From NCBI RefSeq assembly GCF_003284965.1, contig NZ_QMEW01000037.1, forward strand, positions 1 to 41,008: a stretch of DNA of 41,008 nucleotides, given 5' to 3'. Numbering within the stretch: the first letter of the stretch is position 1; each line of letters opens with the position of its first letter. The position numbers and the translations under genes are program-made. Below are positions 16,013-23,564 of the stretch, piece after piece. A model generated the notes under the pieces. That model made no database searches, was not told where the DNA came from, and saw only the letters and a program-made list of their open reading frames with translations. Source of the stretch: Mycolicibacterium sp. GF69 (GTDB taxonomy: Bacteria > Actinomycetota > Actinomycetes > Mycobacteriales > Mycobacteriaceae).

Positions 16013-17617
16013 ATGCGCAACATCCCAGTCGAGCTGACCAGACGCTACGAACAAGAAGGTTGGTGGACCCGCGACACCCTCGGTGAGCTGTTGGCCCGCC
16101 ACCTGGCCCGCAATTCGCAGACCGGGTTCTGGGTGCACTCCGATGTGCGGCCGTTCGCGGGCACGTTCGCCGACGTCGAGCTGCGGGCGCGTCGCTTGGC
16201 GGCGGGGCTGCACAGGCGCGGCGTGGGCCCGGGCGACGTGGTCGCGCTGCAGCTGCCCAACTGGATGGAAGCCGCGGTCACGTTCTGGGCGTCCACGTTC
16301 CTGGGCGCCGTCGTCGTGCCGATCGTGCACTTCTACGGCCGCAGGGAATTGGGCCACATCCTGTCGACCGCGCAGCCGAAGGTCTTCATCACCGTGCGCG
16401 AGTTCGGGCGGATGACGTTTGCGCCGGACCTGGCCGCCGACGTCCCGATCGTGGCCCTGGTCGACGCCGACGAGCGCTTGCGCGAGGAGCATGTGTACAG
16501 CTTCGACGAGCTTCTCGACGACGAACCGATGGCGGGGACACTGGCGACCGACCCGGGCGGCCCGGCGCTGATCGCGTTCACCTCGGGGACCACCAGCAAC
16601 CCCAAAGGCGTTGTGCACAGCCATCAGACGCTGGGTTTCGAAACCAAGCAGCTGCTGGAGAACTACCCGCGCGACCGCGGCAGGCAACTCACCGCGACGC
16701 CCGTCGGGCACTTCATCGGCATGGTCGGCGCGTTCCTCATCCCGGTGCTCGAGGGCGCGACCATCGATCTCTGCGACGTCTGGGATCCGGGCAAGGTGCT
16801 CAAACTCATGGAGACCGAAGGCATGTCGGTCGGTGGCGGGCCGCCGTACTTCGTCACCAGCCTGCTCGACCACCCGGACTGCACCGACGCGCATCGGTCG
16901 CGGTTCACCACCGTCGGGCTCGGCGGGTCCACCGTGCCGGCGGCGGTGACGCGCCGGCTCGCGGATATGGGGTTCTTCGTGTTCCGCTCCTACGGGAGCA
17001 CCGAACATCCGTCGATCACCGGATCGCGGCCGACGGCGCCGGAGGACAAACGGCTCTACACCGACGGCGATCCTCGGCCCGGCGTGGAGATCAAGCTGAC
17101 CGAAGACGGCGAAATCCTCTCGCGCGGACCGGATCTGTGCCTCGGGTACACCGACGACGAGATGACCGAGCGCGCGTTCGACGACGAGGGCTGGTACCAC
17201 ACCGGCGACATCGGGGTCCTCGACGACGACGGCTACCTGACGATCACCGACCGCAAGGCCGACGTGATCATCCGTGGCGGAGAGAACATCTCGGCGCTCG
17301 AAGTCGAGGAGGTGCTTCTCGGCATGCCCAGCGTCGCCGAAGCCGTCGTGGTGGCCGCGCCCGACGAGCGGCTCGGTGAGCGTGCCGCCGCGGTGCTCCG
17401 CATCCGCGCGGGCTGCGCCATGCCGCCACTCGACGAGGTACGCACCCACTTCAAGCAGGCGGGTGTCGCGATCCAGAAGTGGCCCGAGGAACTGCACGAA
17501 ATTCCCGAGGGCGAGGACTACCCGCGCACCGCGAGCGGCAAGGTGCAGAAGTTCGTCCTGCGCGAGCAGGTAAGGGCGAAAGCGCGGGAGAAAACCGACC
17601 AGCCCGACCCCCGATAG
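16013..17617 (+). CDS. AMP-dependent acyl-CoA synthetase (FadD-type)
   Basis: 534-aa ANL-superfamily ligase. The ATP/AMP loop FTSGTTSNPKG is at 189-199, the A5-type motif is FRSYGSTEHPS, the hinge region has GWYHTGDIG, and the C-terminal catalytic Lys510 lies in TASGKVQKF. The start follows GGGGAG at 16004-16009. The enzyme forms an acyl-adenylate and then an acyl-CoA; the substrate could be a cyclic or branched carboxylic acid given the neighbours. The motifs are intact, so it should be active. It is probably transcribed from the operator-containing gap shared with the hydratase. Confidence 0.92.
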   Translation: MRNIPVELTRRYEQEGWWTRDTLGELLARHLARNSQTGFWVHSDVRPFAGTFADVELRARRLAAGLHRRGVGPGDVVALQLPNWMEAAVTFWASTFLGAVVVPIVHFYGRRELGHILSTAQPKVFITVREFGRMTFAPDLAADVPIVALVDADERLREEHVYSFDELLDDEPMAGTLATDPGGPALIAFTSGTTSNPKGVVHSHQTLGFETKQLLENYPRDRGRQLTATPVGHFIGMVGAFLIPVLEGATIDLCDVWDPGKVLKLMETEGMSVGGGPPYFVTSLLDHPDCTDAHRSRFTTVGLGGSTVPAAVTRRLADMGFFVFRSYGSTEHPSITGSRPTAPEDKRLYTDGDPRPGVEIKLTEDGEILSRGPDLCLGYTDDEMTERAFDDEGWYHTGDIGVLDDDGYLTITDRKADVIIRGGENISALEVEEVLLGMPSVAEAVVVAAPDERLGERAAAVLRIRAGCAMPPLDEVRTHFKQAGVAIQKWPEELHEIPEGEDYPRTASGKVQKFVLREQVRAKAREKTDQPDPR

Positions 17618-17648
17618 GCCGACAGCGCGTTGCGCACCGGACACCAAT

Positions 17649-17670
17649 GAGAATAGGATTCTCCCGAGAA
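17649..17670. promoter_or_regulatory. Overlapping TTCTC/GAGAA repeats, candidate operator (site 3)
   Basis: GAGAAT-AGG-ATTCTC (17649-17663) is a perfect inverted repeat. Its right arm also pairs with the next GAGAA (TTCTC-CC-GAGAA, 17659-17670). The site ends just before the AAGGAG of the amidohydrolase gene. The half-sites match sites 1 and 2 but with different spacing. Confidence 0.5.
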
Positions 17671-17685
17671 GAAAAGGAGTGTTCC

Positions 17686-18876
17686 ATGGGACAACTTTCA
17701 CACCGGGTCGACATCCCGTTTCCGCTGTTCGATGCGGACAACCATCTCTACGAGCCGCCCGAGGCGATGACCAAGTACCTGCCCAAGGAGTACAAGGACG
17801 TCGTCCAGTACGTCGAGGTGAACGGACGTACCAAGATCGCCATCAAGGGCCAGATCAGCAACTACATCCCGAACCCGACGTTCTCGCACGTCGCCAAGCC
17901 GGGAGCGTGGGAGGAGTACTTCAAGTTCGGCAACCCGGACGGCAAGAGCAAGCGCGAGCTGTTCGGCGAGCCGATGCGGTCCATCCCGGCGTTCTTCGAG
18001 CCGGGTCCCCGCCTCGAGCTCATGAACGAGCTCGGCGTCGACCGTTCGCTGATGTTCCCGACGCTGGCCAGCCTGATCGAAGAGCGCCTGCGCGACGATC
18101 CGGTCGCCATCCACGTCATCATCCACTCGCTGAACCAGTGGCTGGACGAGGTGTGGGGGTTCAACTACCAGAACCGCATCTTCGTCACGCCGGTCATCAC
18201 GCTGCCGATCGTCGAGAAGGCGATCGAGGAACTGGAGTGGGCGGTCGCACGCGGTGCGCGCGCCATCCTGGTTCGTCCCGCACCGGTGCCGGGCTTCCGC
18301 GGTCCGCGGTCGTTCGCGCTGCCGGAGTTCGACCCCTTCTGGGAGCGCGTGGTGCATCACGACGTGTTCGTCGGTATGCACTCCTCGGACAGCGGCTACT
18401 CGCGTTACACCTCGGAGTGGGATGGTCTGGCCCAGGAGATGCTGCCGTTCCAGACCAACGCGATGTCCATCCTCAACGAGTGGCGTCCGATCCAGGATGC
18501 GGTGGCCTCGTGGGTGATCCACGGCGCGCTGTTCCGGCACCCGAAGCTCAAGGTGGGCATCGTCGAGGCCGGTTCGAAGTGGATGTTCCCGCTGCTGGAC
18601 TCCATGGCCGAGGTGTACAAGAAGGCCCCCGAGTCCTTCCCGGGCAACCCGATCGAAGAGATCAAGAACCGCATCTTCGTCAGCCCGTTCTACGAGGAGG
18701 GCATCGACGACCTGATCAACCTGATCGGCGTGGAGCAGGTGCTCTACGGCTCCGACTGGCCGCATCCGGAGGGCCTGGCCGAGCCGACGCACTACGTGAC
18801 CGCGCTCGAACACCTTTCGGTCGAGGATCAGGCGAAGATCATGGGCGGCAACCTGGGTCGCCTCGTCACCGTATGA
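17686..18876 (+). CDS. Amidohydrolase-2 family protein (ACMSD-like TIM barrel)
   Basis: 396 aa from the ATG at 17686, 6 bases after AAGGAG. The N-terminal FDADNHLYEP is the metal motif of this mycobacterial group, where Asp stands for the first His of the usual HxH pair. Other likely metal or catalytic residues are in GMHSSDS, WVIHGALFRHPKLKVGIVE and YGSDWPHPEG. Relatives are metal-dependent decarboxylases, hydrolases or hydratases. In catabolic clusters such proteins often act on cyclic or CoA-linked intermediates; the reaction here is not known. The stop overlaps the first copy of a duplicated start region. Confidence 0.88.
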   Translation: MGQLSHRVDIPFPLFDADNHLYEPPEAMTKYLPKEYKDVVQYVEVNGRTKIAIKGQISNYIPNPTFSHVAKPGAWEEYFKFGNPDGKSKRELFGEPMRSIPAFFEPGPRLELMNELGVDRSLMFPTLASLIEERLRDDPVAIHVIIHSLNQWLDEVWGFNYQNRIFVTPVITLPIVEKAIEELEWAVARGARAILVRPAPVPGFRGPRSFALPEFDPFWERVVHHDVFVGMHSSDSGYSRYTSEWDGLAQEMLPFQTNAMSILNEWRPIQDAVASWVIHGALFRHPKLKVGIVEAGSKWMFPLLDSMAEVYKKAPESFPGNPIEEIKNRIFVSPFYEEGIDDLINLIGVEQVLYGSDWPHPEGLAEPTHYVTALEHLSVEDQAKIMGGNLGRLVTV

Positions 18877-18902
18877 CCCAGCGCTAGATGACCCAGCGCT
18901 GG
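18873..18902 (+). repeat. 15-bp tandem duplication at the start of the second fadD
   Basis: ATGACCCAGCGCTAG (18873-18887) is followed at once by ATGACCCAGCGCTGG (18888-18902). The copies differ by one base. The first copy overlaps the amidohydrolase stop as ATGA and reads M-T-Q-R-stop. The second copy is the start of the long fadD frame, M-T-Q-R-W. Both copies are in the same frame. Confidence 0.9.
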
Positions 18903-20366
18903 GAGACCATCCCCGAGATGGTCTTGAGCGCGGCGGACCGTTTCGGCGACGCAGAAGCTGTCGTCGACGGTCCGCTGCGCTTGTCCTTCACCGAGCTGGT
19001 GTACCGAATACGTTGTGCGGCAGGTTCTTTCGCTGATTTCGGGATTGCCAAAGGCGAACGGGTCGCGATTTGGGCGCCGAACTCCGCCGACTGGATCATT
19101 GCCGCCTTCGGCCTGCTGGTCGCCGGGGGTGTGCTCGTCCCGGTCAACACCCGGTTCAAGCCGGAGGAGGCGGCCGACGTCATCGACCGCAGCGGCGCGA
19201 AAGCCGTGCTCGTACAGAAGGGTTTCCTCGGCCTGGACTACTCGCTGTCCGCATCGAAGTCCACCGGGCTTGCGCCGGTGCTCGACCTCGGTTCGGACTT
19301 CTTGACGGCCGGGTCGCCGTGCGACGAGCGGGTCGGCGGCCTGAGCGGTACCGACATCGCCGACGTCATCTTCACCTCCGGGACCACCGGTCGGCCCAAG
19401 GGCGCGATGATGAACCACCGGCAGACGCTACGGGCCTACGAGGAGTGGGCGACGCTCGCAGATCTGCGCGAGGGCGACCGCTACCTGATGATCAACCCGT
19501 ACTTCCACACGTTCGGCCTCAAGGCCGGACTCATCGCCTCATTCCTGCGCGGTGCCACCATGCTTCCGGTCGCCGCGTTCGACGTCGACGGAGTCGTCGA
19601 CCTCGTCGAGCGCGAACGCATCACGATGCTGCCCGGACCACCCACGCTGTACCACTCGCTGCTGACGGTCGCCGACAAGGGCAGGCTCGCGACCCTGCGC
19701 GCAGGAGTGACCGGTGCCGCCGACATCCCGGTGGAGTTGATCCGCCGCATCCGCGACGAGTTGCCGTTTCAGAGCCTGATGACCGGCTACGGGCTGACCG
19801 AGGCCGGCAACGTGACGTTGTCGAGGCCCGGGGACACACCCGAGGACGTCGCGACCACGGCCGGGCTGCCGTGCGCGGACGTGGAGGTCCGCATCGCCGA
19901 CGACGGCGAGGTGCTGGTGCGCGGCTACAACGTCATGCAGGGCTACCTCGACGACCCCGCCGCCACGGCCGAGGCCATCGACCCGGACGGCTTCCTGCGC
20001 ACCGGCGATCTCGGTGAGTTCACCGAGTCGGGCCGGTTGCGGATCGTGGGCCGCAAGAAAGACATGTTCATCGTGGGCGGTTTCAACGCCTATCCCGCCG
20101 AAATCGAAGGGTTCCTGCTCGAACATCCCGCGGTCGCCCAGGCCGCGGTGATCGGGGTGCCCGACGACCGGATGGGGCAGGTCGGGAAGGCGTTCATCGT
20201 GCTCACCGCGGGATACGACGGGGTCACGGGCGAGGACCTCATTTCGTGGAGCCGGGAGCGAATGGCGGGCTTCAAAGTGCCGCGCTATGTAGAGTTCCTC
20301 GACAGCTTGCCGTTGAATGCGACCGGCAAGGTGATGAAGGACCGCCTTCAGGACAATCACGGCTGA
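18888..20366 (+). CDS. Acyl-CoA synthetase, FadD3-like
   Basis: 492-aa ANL ligase with TSGTTGRPKG at 163-172, GYGLTEAGN, RTGDLG and a C-terminal LNATGKVMK with catalytic Lys481. INPYFHTFGLKAG and MLPGPPTLYHSLL resemble the corresponding parts of FadD3, the ligase that activates the C/D-ring propionate (HIP) in sterol breakdown, as I recall that sequence. Similarity alone does not prove the same substrate. Translation should start at the second copy of a 15-bp duplication; the first copy ends in TAG after four codons. No strong ribosome-binding site precedes it, so reinitiation after the amidohydrolase gene is likely. Confidence 0.9.
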   Translation: MTQRWETIPEMVLSAADRFGDAEAVVDGPLRLSFTELVYRIRCAAGSFADFGIAKGERVAIWAPNSADWIIAAFGLLVAGGVLVPVNTRFKPEEAADVIDRSGAKAVLVQKGFLGLDYSLSASKSTGLAPVLDLGSDFLTAGSPCDERVGGLSGTDIADVIFTSGTTGRPKGAMMNHRQTLRAYEEWATLADLREGDRYLMINPYFHTFGLKAGLIASFLRGATMLPVAAFDVDGVVDLVERERITMLPGPPTLYHSLLTVADKGRLATLRAGVTGAADIPVELIRRIRDELPFQSLMTGYGLTEAGNVTLSRPGDTPEDVATTAGLPCADVEVRIADDGEVLVRGYNVMQGYLDDPAATAEAIDPDGFLRTGDLGEFTESGRLRIVGRKKDMFIVGGFNAYPAEIEGFLLEHPAVAQAAVIGVPDDRMGQVGKAFIVLTAGYDGVTGEDLISWSRERMAGFKVPRYVEFLDSLPLNATGKVMKDRLQDNHG

Positions 20367-20433
20367 GCGTACGCACAGCGTGTAAATAGCATTTCCGCAG
20401 GAAGGCGATGTTTGCCGGGCGCTGCGGTCGCAG

Positions 20434-20451
20434 GTATCGTCGCGACGATAC
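20434..20451. promoter_or_regulatory. Perfect 18-bp palindrome upstream of mas genes
   Basis: GTATCGTCGCGACGATAC is fully symmetric. It lies in the 159-bp gap before the Mce-associated genes. GATAAT at 20461-20466, a possible -10 element, follows, and CACCACTGGTG (20475-20485) is a second small palindrome. ATTCTC at 20470-20475 is a single half-site of the motif seen at sites 1-3. It is a likely operator for an unidentified regulator. Confidence 0.5.
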
Positions 20452-20525
20452 TCAAAAATGGATAATGGCATTCTCACCACTGGTGCAATAAATGAGTTGT
20501 GCATGAAGCAGACGAGGAGGTCGCT

Positions 20526-21485
20526 GTGCCGTCTTTCAGGCGCCGCGAGTCGGTGATCGACGCGGACCGCGTCGGACAGCCGCCGCAGGATGATCCTGAG
20601 CAGCGGTCAGCGGATTCGGACGAGGCCTTGGCGCTCGCCGAGGAAGCGGAGGCCGAAGCGGCAGAAGTGGAGGCCGTCGCCGCCGCAGCCCGCGCACGGG
20701 CCAAGGCCATTCGCTTACGCAGGCAGGCCGCCGAGGCGAAGGAACCGGAGACCGGGAAGGTTGTCGAGCCCGCCGAAGATTCCAGCGACGCCGAATACGC
20801 GGAAGACACCGAAGAGGCCGACGCCGACGCCGACGAGACGGTCGCCACCGAAACCACCGGCGTCGACGACGCGACGGGTAGCGGGCAAGCCGCCGGTAGC
20901 GAGGAAGCGGCCGGTAGCGAGGAAGCGGCCGGTAGCGAGGAAGCGGACGGCAGCGAGGAAGCCGCCGCGCCGAGCAAGCGCCGCCGGCTCCGGATGCCCC
21001 GGATCAGGTGGAAGATCGTCGGTGCATTCGTGGCGATCCTGCTGACCCTGGCATTCGTCGCCGCGAGTGGCTACATGGTGTGGCAGCACCGGTTGACGCA
21101 GCAGGACCAACAGCGCACCGCCGAGTTCACCGCGGCCGCGCGACAGAGTGTCGTGACGTTGATGAGCCTGAACTTCAACAACGCCCAGGAAGATGTGCAG
21201 CGCATCATCGACAACTCCACCGGTCAGTTCAGGGAAGATTTCGAGGCCCAGGCCGAAGACTTCACCCAGGTCGCCAAGGACTCCAAGGTGGTCACCGAGG
21301 TCACCGTCAACGTCGCCTCGCTGAAGGCGATGACCGACGACAACGCCACCGCGCTGGTGTCGGCCACGTCTCGAGTCACCAACACCGCGGGCGCCAACCA
21401 GGAGCCGCGTTCGTGGCGTCTGATGGTGGACCTGGAGCGGGAGGGCGACCAGATCAAGATGTCGAAAGTCGAGTTCGTACCGTGA
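20526..21485 (+). CDS. Mce-associated membrane protein (Mas), acidic N-terminal extension
   Basis: 319 aa from the GTG at 20526, preceded by GAGGAGG at 20514-20520. The first 150 residues are acidic, Ala/Glu-rich and low-complexity, with a GSEEAA repeat. A basic patch (KRRRLRMPRIRWK) and one membrane segment at about 165-185 follow. The C-terminal domain of about 130 residues outside the membrane has the Mas pattern (AARQSVVTLMSLNFNNAQEDVQRIIDNSTGQFREDF...). Mas proteins are thought to stabilise or assist Mce complexes and are usually encoded right after mceF. The stop overlaps the next gene as GTGA. Confidence 0.87.
   Translation: MPSFRRRESVIDADRVGQPPQDDPEQRSADSDEALALAEEAEAEAAEVEAVAAAARARAKAIRLRRQAAEAKEPETGKVVEPAEDSSDAEYAEDTEEADADADETVATETTGVDDATGSGQAAGSEEAAGSEEAAGSEEADGSEEAAAPSKRRRLRMPRIRWKIVGAFVAILLTLAFVAASGYMVWQHRLTQQDQQRTAEFTAAARQSVVTLMSLNFNNAQEDVQRIIDNSTGQFREDFEAQAEDFTQVAKDSKVVTEVTVNVASLKAMTDDNATALVSATSRVTNTAGANQEPRSWRLMVDLEREGDQIKMSKVEFVP
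20877..20966 (+). repeat. Five 18-bp in-frame tandem repeats (GSEEAA-type)
   Basis: Units begin at 20877, 20895, 20913, 20931 and 20949. The second and third are identical; the first and last are diverged. They encode GSGQAA, GSEEAA, GSEEAA, GSEEAD and GSEEAA in the cytoplasmic acidic region of the first Mas protein. Whole-codon units allow length change without a frameshift. Confidence 0.9.
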
Positions 21486-22114
21486 GTTCCGAAGCCAACC
21501 CCGACGAGGCCGACGCGACGACCGTGGTCACCGACGAGCCGGAGACCACGGCCGCCGAACCGGAGTCGACGGCCGTCGAGGAACCGACACCTCAAGCCGA
21601 CGTCGCGAGCAGCGCCACGAAGCGCGGCATCGGAAAGCACCTGGGTGCGATCCTGTTGACGCTGCTGCTCGTGGTTTCGGCGGGTGTCGCGGCGTGGCTG
21701 TACTTCTTCCAGTTCCGGCCCGACCAGCAGGTCAACGCCGACGCGCAGAACGTCGCGCTGGAGGCGGCGGAAACCGGCACCGTCGCGCTGCTGTCGTACG
21801 CACCGGACACCATGGAGCAGGACTTCAGGACGGCGAAGTCGCACCTGACCGGTGACTTCCTCGACTACTACACCCAGTTCACCGAGAAGATCGTGACCCC
21901 GGCGGTCAAGGAGAAGCAGGTCAGGACCAACGCGGCGGTCGTGCAGGCTGGCGTGGCCGAAATGCATCCCGATTCCGCGGTGGTGTTGGTGTTCGTCAAC
22001 CAGACGACGGTCAGCAAGGAGAACCCGGACGGGGCGTTCGCCGCGAGTGCGGTCAAGGTCGGCATGACCAAATCCGACGGCCGCTGGCTGATCAACGCCT
22101 TCGACCCCGTGTAG
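21482..22114 (+). CDS. Mce-associated membrane protein (Mas), second copy
   Basis: 210 aa with a GTG start in a GTGA overlap with the first mas gene. An acidic Thr/Glu-rich N terminus (1-45) is followed by one membrane segment at 54-76 (HLGAILLTLLLVVSAG...). The outside domain has the Mas-like pattern QNVALEAAETGTVALLSYAP, FLDYYTQFTEKIVTPAVKEKQV and DGRWLINAFDPV. It shares topology and domain order with its neighbour and lacks the long repeat region. The stop TAG and the next GTG share one base. Confidence 0.88.
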   Translation: MSSEANPDEADATTVVTDEPETTAAEPESTAVEEPTPQADVASSATKRGIGKHLGAILLTLLLVVSAGVAAWLYFFQFRPDQQVNADAQNVALEAAETGTVALLSYAPDTMEQDFRTAKSHLTGDFLDYYTQFTEKIVTPAVKEKQVRTNAAVVQAGVAEMHPDSAVVLVFVNQTTVSKENPDGAFAASAVKVGMTKSDGRWLINAFDPV

Positions 22115-22815
22115 TGGCGCCGTCTTCCGGCCAAGGCCTCGCGGCGGTCCTGCCGGTGCCGTTCACCGAACACGCTGCGGCGGTGCTCGAGCCGGTGGCG
22201 GGTCAGTCCTGCCTGTTGCGCGTCGTGCGTAGCTGCTTGGATGCCGTCGACGATCCGGCCCGGGTCATCGTGGCGGCAGCCGAACCGCTCGCCGGCGACC
22301 TTCGGCAACACCTCGTCCGCGACGGGCTGGATGCGGTGAACGTCACGGTCGCCGACGGGCCCGCCACCCGGGCCGCCTGTCTGGCGGTTGCGCTGAAAGA
22401 GGCTGTGAGCAAGCCCGTTTCAGCCTCATCCGTGTTGGTGTACGACGTCCGCCAACCCCTGACTACGGCCGCGCTGGGGGACCGGGTGGTCCGGCGCCTG
22501 GCGGAGGGGGCCGCCGTGGTGCTACCGGTGCTGGCGGTCACCGACAGCGTGAAAGCCGTCGACGAACACGGCGCGATCATCGCCTCGCTGGACCGATCGA
22601 CCCTTCAGTCTGTGCAGCATCCGCGCGGGTTCGCCGTCGCTGACCTGCGCCGGTTGCTGACCGGCGCTGTCGGCGAGTTCGACGAGGTTCTCGAGGCGAT
22701 CCGCGCGGCTGTGCCGATCGCCACGGTCGACGGCGACCCGGAAGCCATCGCCGTCGATCTGCCGCACGACGCCCCGTTCCTCGAAGCGGTCATCGCGAGT
22801 CGCCGCGCGCGCTGA
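22114..22815 (+). CDS. Degenerate IspD-like protein (probable pseudoenzyme)
   Basis: 233 aa with a GTG start sharing one base with the mas stop. The second half follows IspD closely: LVYDVRQPLT (IspD: HDAARP) at 108-117, VVLPVLAVTDSVKAVDEHG, LDRSTLQSVQHPRGF and TVDGDPEAIAVDLPHD. The N-terminal nucleotide loop of IspD (AAGxGxR...K) is missing, replaced by VLPVPFTEHAAAVLEPVAG. The His and Ala-Ala of HDAARP are also changed. It therefore probably keeps the fold but not cytidylyltransferase activity. No frameshift is seen, so it looks maintained. It overlaps the convergent IspD-like gene by 26 bases. Confidence 0.78.
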   Translation: MAPSSGQGLAAVLPVPFTEHAAAVLEPVAGQSCLLRVVRSCLDAVDDPARVIVAAAEPLAGDLRQHLVRDGLDAVNVTVADGPATRAACLAVALKEAVSKPVSASSVLVYDVRQPLTTAALGDRVVRRLAEGAAVVLPVLAVTDSVKAVDEHGAIIASLDRSTLQSVQHPRGFAVADLRRLLTGAVGEFDEVLEAIRAAVPIATVDGDPEAIAVDLPHDAPFLEAVIASRRAR

Positions 22816-23527
22816 CGGTCGCCAGCAGATGTTCGGCGATCGCGACGTCGCGGGCGTACGTCACCTTGATGTTGTGCGCTTCGCCCGGAAACGTGTGCAC
22901 CGTGACGTCGGTGAACGCCTCGACGCACGCCGCCGTGTCGGTGCCCTCGAATCGCTGCAACTCCGCGGCCCCGTAGGCAGCCAGTAGCGGTGCGGCCCGA
23001 AAAGCCTGCGGTGTCTGCACCCGCACGAGCGCGGCCGCGTCGGGCGCCGGTTCCTGCAACTCGGTGGTCACCACGCCGGGCAACGGCAACGCCGGTATCG
23101 CACCACCGAACTCGCGCGCGGCGGCGAGTGCCCGGGCGAACATCGACGGACCGGCCACCGGGCGCGCGGCGTCATGAATGAGCACCACGTCGATGCGCCC
23201 CGAGCCGATGTCGGGTTCCAGATGGCGAAGCACGTTGAGTTCGGAACCGTGTCGCGTGTCGCCGCCCTCGACGAACTCCACACGCGCAGTGGGCAACTCG
23301 CGCGCGACCAGGTCGCGGGCCAGAGTCGACTCGCCCCGCCGGTACACCAGCACGATCCGCTCGACACCCGGCACCTGTGTCGCGGTTTCGAGCGACCAGG
23401 CGACCATCGGTCGTCCCGCCACCTGGAGGTAAGCCTTGTTGCCGTCGGCGCCGACCCTGGTGCCCATGCCCGCCGCGAGCACCACGGCCACGGCACATGG
23501 CTTGAAGTCGGATCCCGCGACGGTCAT
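22790..23527 (-). CDS. IspD-like nucleotidyltransferase (MEP cytidylyltransferase family)
   Basis: 245 aa from the ATG at 23527 (MTVAGSDFKPC). Active-site motifs look intact: AAGMGTR at 18-24, Lys31, GGDTRHGSELN, HDAARP at 118-123, TPQAFR at 172-177, EGTDTAACVE and a C-terminal PGEAHNIKVT. IspD makes CDP-methylerythritol from CTP and MEP in isoprenoid synthesis; relatives transfer CMP to ribitol phosphate. There is no ispF next to it, so this may be a paralogue with another sugar- or polyol-phosphate substrate rather than the housekeeping ispD. It converges on the degenerate IspD-like gene. Confidence 0.82.
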   Translation of the reverse strand: MTVAGSDFKPCAVAVVLAAGMGTRVGADGNKAYLQVAGRPMVAWSLETATQVPGVERIVLVYRRGESTLARDLVARELPTARVEFVEGGDTRHGSELNVLRHLEPDIGSGRIDVVLIHDAARPVAGPSMFARALAAAREFGGAIPALPLPGVVTTELQEPAPDAAALVRVQTPQAFRAAPLLAAYGAAELQRFEGTDTAACVEAFTDVTVHTFPGEAHNIKVTYARDVAIAEHLLATVSARGDSR

Positions 23528-23564
23528 CCCCGTATCTTGGCACTGGGCGTCAAGGGAGGACCTC

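Noticed and set aside
22114..22815. Degenerate ispD as a frameshifted pseudogene
   Set aside because: The frame is open over the full IspD length, with coherent conserved segments and a coupled start; it looks like a maintained protein lacking key residues.
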